Origin: Megasphaera sp. AM44-1BH | GTDB taxonomy: Bacteria > Bacillota > Negativicutes > Veillonellales > Megasphaeraceae | Assembly: GCF_003467125.1 (NCBI RefSeq) | Contig: NZ_QSFA01000023.1 | Span: forward strand, 266-27,825 | Length of the DNA: 27,560 nucleotides | Reading direction: 5' to 3' | Shown here: positions 23,575 to 27,560 of the stretch, piece by piece | Position numbering within the stretch: the stretch's first letter is position 1 | Layout: each line of letters opens with the position of its first letter | Position numbers and translations under genes: made by a program | Notes under the pieces: generated by a model | The model's database searches: none | The model's input: the letters and a program-made list of their open reading frames with translations, nothing else | Told to the model about the DNA's origin: nothing

Positions 23575-24940
23575 GTTGCTTTCCGTGTCCAAGTAGAATA
23601 TATATTACATAAAAAATCGAACTGAGCACTTTGGGGATATTCATACAGGATTGGATGAACAATAATACTAAAACAGGACAGATAATGTATTTATACAGCG
23701 GGTCATAGAGAGACGGGATCGTAAAGGTACTGCCTGGCTTGATCCATTCTTCCCGCACCTTTTTCGCTCCCACATACCAGGCAAGAAGAATAGCCATAAT
23801 AGAAGCAGTCAGTGTATACCCGACATCTCCAATAAAGAAATCCATCGCTGCCAGAAATTTCTCACTCCAGATACAGGGAATGGCCCCTAAAATAGTGACT
23901 ACCGCAATAAATACAATCGTCTTTTTACGACTCCAGCCCATTCCGCCGCTAACGGTTGTCACGGAATTTTCCATGATGCCAACGGAAGAAGAAAATGCTC
24001 CCAGTGCCATAGCTGCAAAAAATCCCAAAGCAATAACAATAGAAAACGGCAGCTGGGCAAAAACAAAAGGCAGCGTAATGAATGTCAGATTAGGACCTGA
24101 ATTAAGATCCAGCCCGAATGCAACGACAGCCGGTACAATAATCAGTCCGGAGAGGATACATCCTAACAGATTCCAAAAAGCTACCGTAAGAAAATCCGTA
24201 GGAATATCTGAATCTTCCGGCAAATACGCACCGTATGCCATCAGTGCCGCCGGCCCTAATCCAATAGCAAAGAGGGCCATCCCCGTTGCCCGGGCCCACA
24301 TGGAAAAGTTGAGCATCTGGGACCAGTCCGGTTCAACAAAAAGCTGTATACCAGGGGCAATATTAGGGAGCGTCAAAACGCGAACCATGAGCAAGCCTAA
24401 AATAACAAATAACAGAGGAATCCCGTATTTACAGAATCGTTCAACACCACCCTGAATTCCTTTCCACAAAATGACAGCATTCAATACAATCGTGACAACG
24501 GTCCAGGAAAATACTGCTGTCTTGTTATTGCTGAAGTCATTGAAAAATCTAACGGGATCTGCCATGATTTCATTGCCATAAAAAATACTGAAGCAAATGT
24601 ACGCTAGTGTCCAGGCGGTAACGACCATGTAAAACATGTTAAGCCCTGTAGGGATAATCGGATAAATCCAAGCAATACGTCCCAGTTTTTTACCCAGAAC
24701 ATTTTTAAAAGCAACAACAGGACCACTGTGCATTTTACGTGCAAAAGCAATTTCTGCCATCCCGGCCGGAACAGCCAGTACCAGTGTAATAATCAAAAAC
24801 ATGAGCACAAAAGCACCCCCGCCGCTTTGTGCCGTTACATATGGAAATCTCCAGATGGCGCCTAATCCAAAGGCCATGCCAATCATAGTAAAGACAAAGC
24901 CGATAGACGAGCCAAACTGCTCTTTCTTTTTTCCTGCCAT
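23564..24940 (-). CDS. Sodium-dependent amino-acid transporter (NSS/SNF family)
   Basis: 458 residues, about 11-12 membrane helices. Helix 1 carries the family signature with the unwound ion/substrate site, MAFGLGAIWRFPYVTAQSGGGAFVL (22-46). Helix 6 GLGPAALMAYGAYL and helix 8 MALGAFSSSVGIMENSVT provide further sodium- and substrate-site residues. Members couple sodium to uptake of amino acids such as Tyr, Trp, Ala or Met in the inner membrane. Ribosome site GAGGGGG precedes ATG 24940. A 38-codon membrane peptide lies 43 bp upstream and is probably its accessory subunit. Specificity cannot be read from the sequence; the neighbouring aminotransferase suggests amino-acid catabolism. Confidence 0.93.
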   Translation of the reverse strand: MAGKKKEQFGSSIGFVFTMIGMAFGLGAIWRFPYVTAQSGGGAFVLMFLIITLVLAVPAGMAEIAFARKMHSGPVVAFKNVLGKKLGRIAWIYPIIPTGLNMFYMVVTAWTLAYICFSIFYGNEIMADPVRFFNDFSNNKTAVFSWTVVTIVLNAVILWKGIQGGVERFCKYGIPLLFVILGLLMVRVLTLPNIAPGIQLFVEPDWSQMLNFSMWARATGMALFAIGLGPAALMAYGAYLPEDSDIPTDFLTVAFWNLLGCILSGLIIVPAVVAFGLDLNSGPNLTFITLPFVFAQLPFSIVIALGFFAAMALGAFSSSVGIMENSVTTVSGGMGWSRKKTIVFIAVVTILGAIPCIWSEKFLAAMDFFIGDVGYTLTASIMAILLAWYVGAKKVREEWIKPGSTFTIPSLYDPLYKYIICPVLVLLFIQSCMNIPKVLSSIFYVIYILLGHGKQQGL

Positions 24941-24983
24941 ATAAGAATCCCCCTCGTTTTATGATTTATAAAAATAATGTGCT

Positions 24984-25100
24984 TTACTTCGTATCCCCAT
25001 ACGAAGCGCCACTCTTCAGGCTGCGCCACATCGTCCAGGCAGACCCTCCACCTACGACAACAAAATAAAAGGCCAGCATACACCATGTCGTACTATCCAT
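24984..25100 (-). CDS. Small membrane peptide, likely NSS transporter accessory subunit (MetS-like)
   Basis: A 38-codon frame beginning MDSTTWCMLAFYFVVVGGGS and ending SYGDTK. It has one hydrophobic segment (about 6-19), a Gly-rich turn and a basic stretch (WRSLKSG), so it is predicted to be a single-pass membrane peptide. The ribosome site GGGGGTGAAGGA directly precedes the ATG at 25100. It is in the same orientation and 43 bp upstream of the NSS transporter gene. Tiny partner peptides (MetS next to MetP in corynebacteria; others next to symporters) are known, which supports the call, although sequence similarity to MetS itself is only general. An in-frame ATG 18 nt upstream overlaps the ribosome site and is not favoured. 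Confidence 0.75.
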   Translation of the reverse strand: MDSTTWCMLAFYFVVVGGGSAWTMWRSLKSGASYGDTK

Positions 25101-25120
25101 ATCCTTCACCCCCTTCATGG

Positions 25121-25178
25121 AAAAAAATGAAAATGCCGTATGCAGTGTGAATCGGATTCACACCTGACATACGGCATT
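25121..25178 (-). promoter_or_regulatory. Leader hairpin with T-tract (attenuator-like) before the small peptide/NSS genes
   Basis: AATGCCGTATG pairs with CATACGGCATT, and inside it GTGTGAATC pairs with GATTCACAC, giving a two-part stem of about 20 bp. On the minus strand it is followed by TTTTCATTTTTTT, ending about 20 nt before the start codon. The structure is terminator-like yet lies between promoter and gene. Confidence 0.65.
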
Positions 25179-25248
25179 GTACGCATATATATTTTATTTT
25201 TCTTGAATTATTTTAAAATTCTTTGTTTTTTATTACTTTTATGCAAAT

Positions 25249-25277
25249 ATCATACAATATATTTTATTCAATGTAAA
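25249..25277 (-). promoter_or_regulatory. Sigma-A promoter of the NSS transporter operon
   Basis: On the minus strand TTTACA (25272-25277), 17 bp, TATGAT (25249-25254). Both boxes match consensus at 5 of 6 positions. The predicted leader is about 140 nt and contains the hairpin at 25132-25178. Confidence 0.6.
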
Positions 25278-25356
25278 AACAGTACCTTTTATAATGATAT
25301 GACATTATTTGATAGAGGTTCCATGCAATTGTAGTATGTCATCTCTCTATATAGTC

Positions 25357-25401
25357 AAAAACCGTTACAACACAGGGTACAAGCCATGTTGTAACGGTTT
25401 T
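25357..25401 (-). terminator. Intrinsic terminator of the aminotransferase operon
   Basis: AAAAACCGTTACAACA pairs with TGTTGTAACGGTTTT around a 14-nt loop; on the minus strand it ends in five T. It lies 38 bp after the aminotransferase stop. Confidence 0.88.
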
Positions 25402-25438
25402 CCATAAAGAGAAAAGGGTAGTTGATTTGTATATAATA

Positions 25439-26626
25439 TTATTTGTACATATCACGGAGTTTCTGGAAAGCCGGCAGGGACCGTTCGATCATGTCCGGCT
25501 GCTTGCAGTACGAAATGCGGGCATATCCCGGGCAGCCGAATCCTGTCCCCGGTACGAGGAGCAGGTTGATTTTCTTGCCATTTTCCATGAGCTGCATGTC
25601 ATCGCCATCGGGCGCTTTTATGAACAAATAGAAAGCTCCGCTGGGATATACACAGTCAAATCCCATTTCACTTAGATGATTGTACAGTGTCTTCCGGTTC
25701 TGGTCATAGACGCTGAAATCAGAAGTCATGCCCATGCATTTCAGGATGACATGCTGATAGAGATTAGGCATGTTGACAAACCCCAGGGCACGGCCGGCAC
25801 CACAGACCGCCGTATAGATGGCTTTTCCATCTTCCACACCTTCCGGCACCAGGATATAACCGGCACGGTTTCCCGGAAGAGACAGGGACTTGCTGTACGA
25901 ATAGAGGATAATCGTATCTTTATAGAACTTCGGTACATAGAGAATAGGGATGTGGTCATAAACAATTTCACGGTACGGTTCATCGGAAATCAGATAAATG
26001 GGATGGCCCAGTTCCTGTGATTTTTCCCGCAGGAGATCCCCTAATTTCGTCAGCGTTTCTGCCGAATATACCATCCCTGACGGATTGTTCGGCGAATTAA
26101 TCAGGACTGCTTTCGTCCGCGGCGTGATGGCTGCTGCCAGTTTTTCCATATCGAGCTGGAAATGTTTCGTGTCTGGCGGCACGATGACAGCCTTTCCTCC
26201 CGGAACCGTAACGAATGTCCTGTATTCCGGATAATAAGGCGCAATGATGATGACTTCGTCTCCGTCCTGTTCAATCAGCGCTTTCATGATAATGGCCAAT
26301 GATGCGCTGGCACCACAGGTAAGATAGAAATTATCTGCCTTAAGATCAGCCCCATAAGTCTGATTCATATAATCAGCCAGCCCCTGACGTACTTTGGGAA
26401 GGCCCATAGCCGGGGTATAGCTGTTGATTTCCATGGGAGAATACTTCGTCGCCAGTTCGACAATGGCATCGGATACAGCCTGCGGTGGCGGTACCGACGG
26501 GTTGCCGATACTGTAATCAAATACATTTTCTTCCCCTACTTTTTCAGCCTGCTGCAGGCCGAACATGTAGAGTGTACGAATCAGGTTGGCTTTGGCTCCC
26601 AATTCATACATTTTCGTTGCTACCAT
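25439..26626 (-). CDS. PLP-dependent class I/II aminotransferase
   Basis: 395 residues, fold-type I. Visible active-site parts: Tyr70 region (INSYTPAMGLP), SPNNPSG with the PLP-binding Asn (178-184), ISDEPYRE with Asp215 and Tyr218, Lys246 in SYSKSLSLPG forming the Schiff base, Arg254, and the C-terminal substrate Arg in YARISYC. These are AspC/AraT-type aminotransferase features; the amino donor (aspartate, aromatic, alanine) cannot be decided. Ribosome site GGGAGGG precedes ATG 26626. It follows the IclR regulator by 31 bp on the same strand and is probably co-transcribed with and controlled by it. The adjacent NSS transporter may supply its substrate (inference). Confidence 0.92.
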   Translation of the reverse strand: MVATKMYELGAKANLIRTLYMFGLQQAEKVGEENVFDYSIGNPSVPPPQAVSDAIVELATKYSPMEINSYTPAMGLPKVRQGLADYMNQTYGADLKADNFYLTCGASASLAIIMKALIEQDGDEVIIIAPYYPEYRTFVTVPGGKAVIVPPDTKHFQLDMEKLAAAITPRTKAVLINSPNNPSGMVYSAETLTKLGDLLREKSQELGHPIYLISDEPYREIVYDHIPILYVPKFYKDTIILYSYSKSLSLPGNRAGYILVPEGVEDGKAIYTAVCGAGRALGFVNMPNLYQHVILKCMGMTSDFSVYDQNRKTLYNHLSEMGFDCVYPSGAFYLFIKAPDGDDMQLMENGKKINLLLVPGTGFGCPGYARISYCKQPDMIERSLPAFQKLRDMYK

Positions 26627-26657
26627 ATCTATCCCTCCCTGATATCAGTTCAATTCA

Positions 26658-27419
26658 TTATGAACACAAAATCTGTGCATAAGAATGAGAAATACGCTTC
26701 GTTGCAGCCAGTGTACATTGTAAAATATGTTGTACAATGTCCGGAGTAATCCGGGCCTTGGGCACACTGACACTGACAGCAGCCGCTACTTTGCCGGGGT
26801 AGGCAAAAACAGGCGCTGCCACACAATATAACCCAAGGCTGAACTCTTCATCATCCAGGTAATATCCCTGTCTGCGGGTCTGGAGAATCGTATTGTAGAG
26901 ATGTTCGAAGTCCGGCTGTGCCCGGTCCGTACCCACCGTGAACGTTTCCGGCAGAAGTTCCCGGATATCTTCCCGCGGCAGATACGACAACAGACACCGC
27001 CCCAGCCCCGTGCAATACAGAGGATATCGTTTTCCTAAGATGAAATTAGGACGCAGCAGCTGGTCTGTATCGACTTTGGCGATATATTCCAGCTCACCGC
27101 CCATCCGGATTCCCAGATTGACAGTTTCATGTGTTTCTTTCTGAAGACGGATCAGTTCTTTTTTCGCATTGTCCAGCCATTGCGGTGCATACCGTGCCGA
27201 TGTCAGTGAGCGAAGAATACGCAGAGAGAGGCGGTATTTTTTATTGTTTGGATTTTGAAAAATGACTCCGATAAACTCCAGTGTATTGACGAGCCGTTGA
27301 ATCGTACTTTCCGGCTGTCCGGTCAATTGACTGAAATCACCGATGCCGTACTCATCTGTATCGCCATGATAGCAGTCCAGCAGGGCCATTCCTTTGATTA
27401 ATGAGCTGTTATAGGCCAT
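26658..27419 (-). CDS. IclR-family transcriptional regulator
   Basis: 253 residues. The N-terminal winged helix-turn-helix covers about 26-60 (GIGDFSQLTGQPESTIQRLVNTLEFIGVI), and the C-terminal effector-binding IclR domain shows LDDEEFSLGLYCVAAPVFAYPGKVAAAVSVSVP (about 194-226). Family members sense small carboxylates or aromatic acids and act as repressors or activators of catabolic genes. The ribosome site GGGAGG precedes ATG 27419. A dyad TACAG-N5-CTGTA lies 38 bp upstream and could be its own operator. The aminotransferase downstream is the likely target. Confidence 0.92.
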   Translation of the reverse strand: MAYNSSLIKGMALLDCYHGDTDEYGIGDFSQLTGQPESTIQRLVNTLEFIGVIFQNPNNKKYRLSLRILRSLTSARYAPQWLDNAKKELIRLQKETHETVNLGIRMGGELEYIAKVDTDQLLRPNFILGKRYPLYCTGLGRCLLSYLPREDIRELLPETFTVGTDRAQPDFEHLYNTILQTRRQGYYLDDEEFSLGLYCVAAPVFAYPGKVAAAVSVSVPKARITPDIVQHILQCTLAATKRISHSYAQILCS

Positions 27420-27457
27420 AAGGACCTCCCACCTTCAGGTAAAATGCAATGCTGTCA

Positions 27458-27472
27458 TACAGACTGACTGTA
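27458..27472. promoter_or_regulatory. Dyad TACAG-N5-CTGTA, possible IclR operator
   Basis: TACAGACTGACTGTA has 5-bp perfect arms with a 5-bp centre. It sits beside an AT-rich stretch (TATATATAAATA on the minus strand) that could hold the -10 box, upstream of the IclR gene. No clear -35 is seen. Confidence 0.35.
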
Positions 27473-27491
27473 TTTATATATACTACAAGAG

Positions 27492-27560
27492 TCAGTCTTC
27501 TACTTTTACGCCGGCAATCTTGAGAGCTGCTTTCTTCTTCGCTTCCAGATTTGCCAGTTT
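27492..27560 (-). CDS. C-terminal end of an unidentified protein (cut by window edge)
   Basis: An open frame enters from the right edge and ends with TGA at 27492-27494. The 22 visible residues are Lys/Ala-rich and end in AGVKVED. The codons are well-used in this genome and the frame runs in the same direction as the IclR gene, 72 bp upstream of it. Too little is visible to name a family. Confidence 0.6.
   Translation of the reverse strand, partial: KLANLEAKKKAALKIAGVKVED

Larger units (their letters stand above)
25101..25438. other. 338-bp intergenic region
   Basis: AT-rich gap with no convincing gene. It holds, from right to left, the terminator of the aminotransferase gene (25357-25401), a promoter for the transporter operon (25249-25277), an AT-rich leader and a large hairpin with T-tract (25121-25178). 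Confidence 0.7.

Noticed and set aside
24883..25086. 67-codon frame overlapping the small peptide and NSS genes
   Set aside because: It lacks a ribosome site, is in a different frame from the well-supported 38-codon peptide and runs into the transporter coding region.
1..27560. CRISPR arrays, insertion sequences, prophage or defence islands
   Set aside because: No regularly spaced repeats, transposase motifs, tRNA-flanked integrase or phage genes were seen; the genes look chromosomal with even composition.

Overview
The window (27,560 bp, about 50% GC by eye) looks like chromosomal DNA from a diderm Firmicute, most likely a Negativicutes of the Megasphaera/Veillonellaceae type. The reasons are Gram-negative-style envelope genes (an RND pump with its membrane-fusion protein) combined with Firmicutes-like strong Shine-Dalgarno sites, sigma-A promoters and a FrmR/CsoR-family sensor domain. 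This placement is inferred from gene content, not from a marker gene. No rRNA, tRNA, CRISPR array or insertion sequence was seen.

Left part (1-4400, all minus strand): a CpXC-domain protein and a macrodomain protein form one small operon. Upstream of it lie three SAM-dependent methyltransferase genes. Two of these are clear paralogues. The middle one is a methyltransferase fused through a His-rich linker to a complete CsoR/FrmR metal-sensing repressor domain.

4395-9540: a divergent intergenic region with two related C-tract/G-tract motifs separates the methyltransferases from a complete five-gene Nik/Dpp-type ABC importer (permease, permease, lipoprotein, ATPase, ATPase), closed by a strong bidirectional terminator. 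I read 1855-9540 as one functional unit: a metal (probably nickel/cobalt or metal-chelate) uptake locus with its own built-in metal sensor and accessory methyltransferases. The substrate is inferred. This is the most unusual part of the window.

9540-16483 (minus strand): a GtrB-like polyprenyl-phosphate glycosyltransferase, an RND pump with its membrane-fusion protein (the promoter carries direct repeats typical of an OmpR-family response regulator), and rarA. 16619-18722 (plus): a fold-III PLP decarboxylase overlapping an MBL-fold hydrolase that has an altered metal-binding motif.

18807-27560 (minus): a sugar-acid module (LgoD-like dehydrogenase plus UxaB, predicted L-galactonate to tagaturonate to altronate), a PrpR-type sigma-54 activator, an NSS amino-acid transporter with a 38-residue accessory peptide behind a structured leader, and an IclR regulator with a class I aminotransferase. 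The window ends in the last 22 codons of an unidentified gene. Several intrinsic terminators separate these units cleanly.
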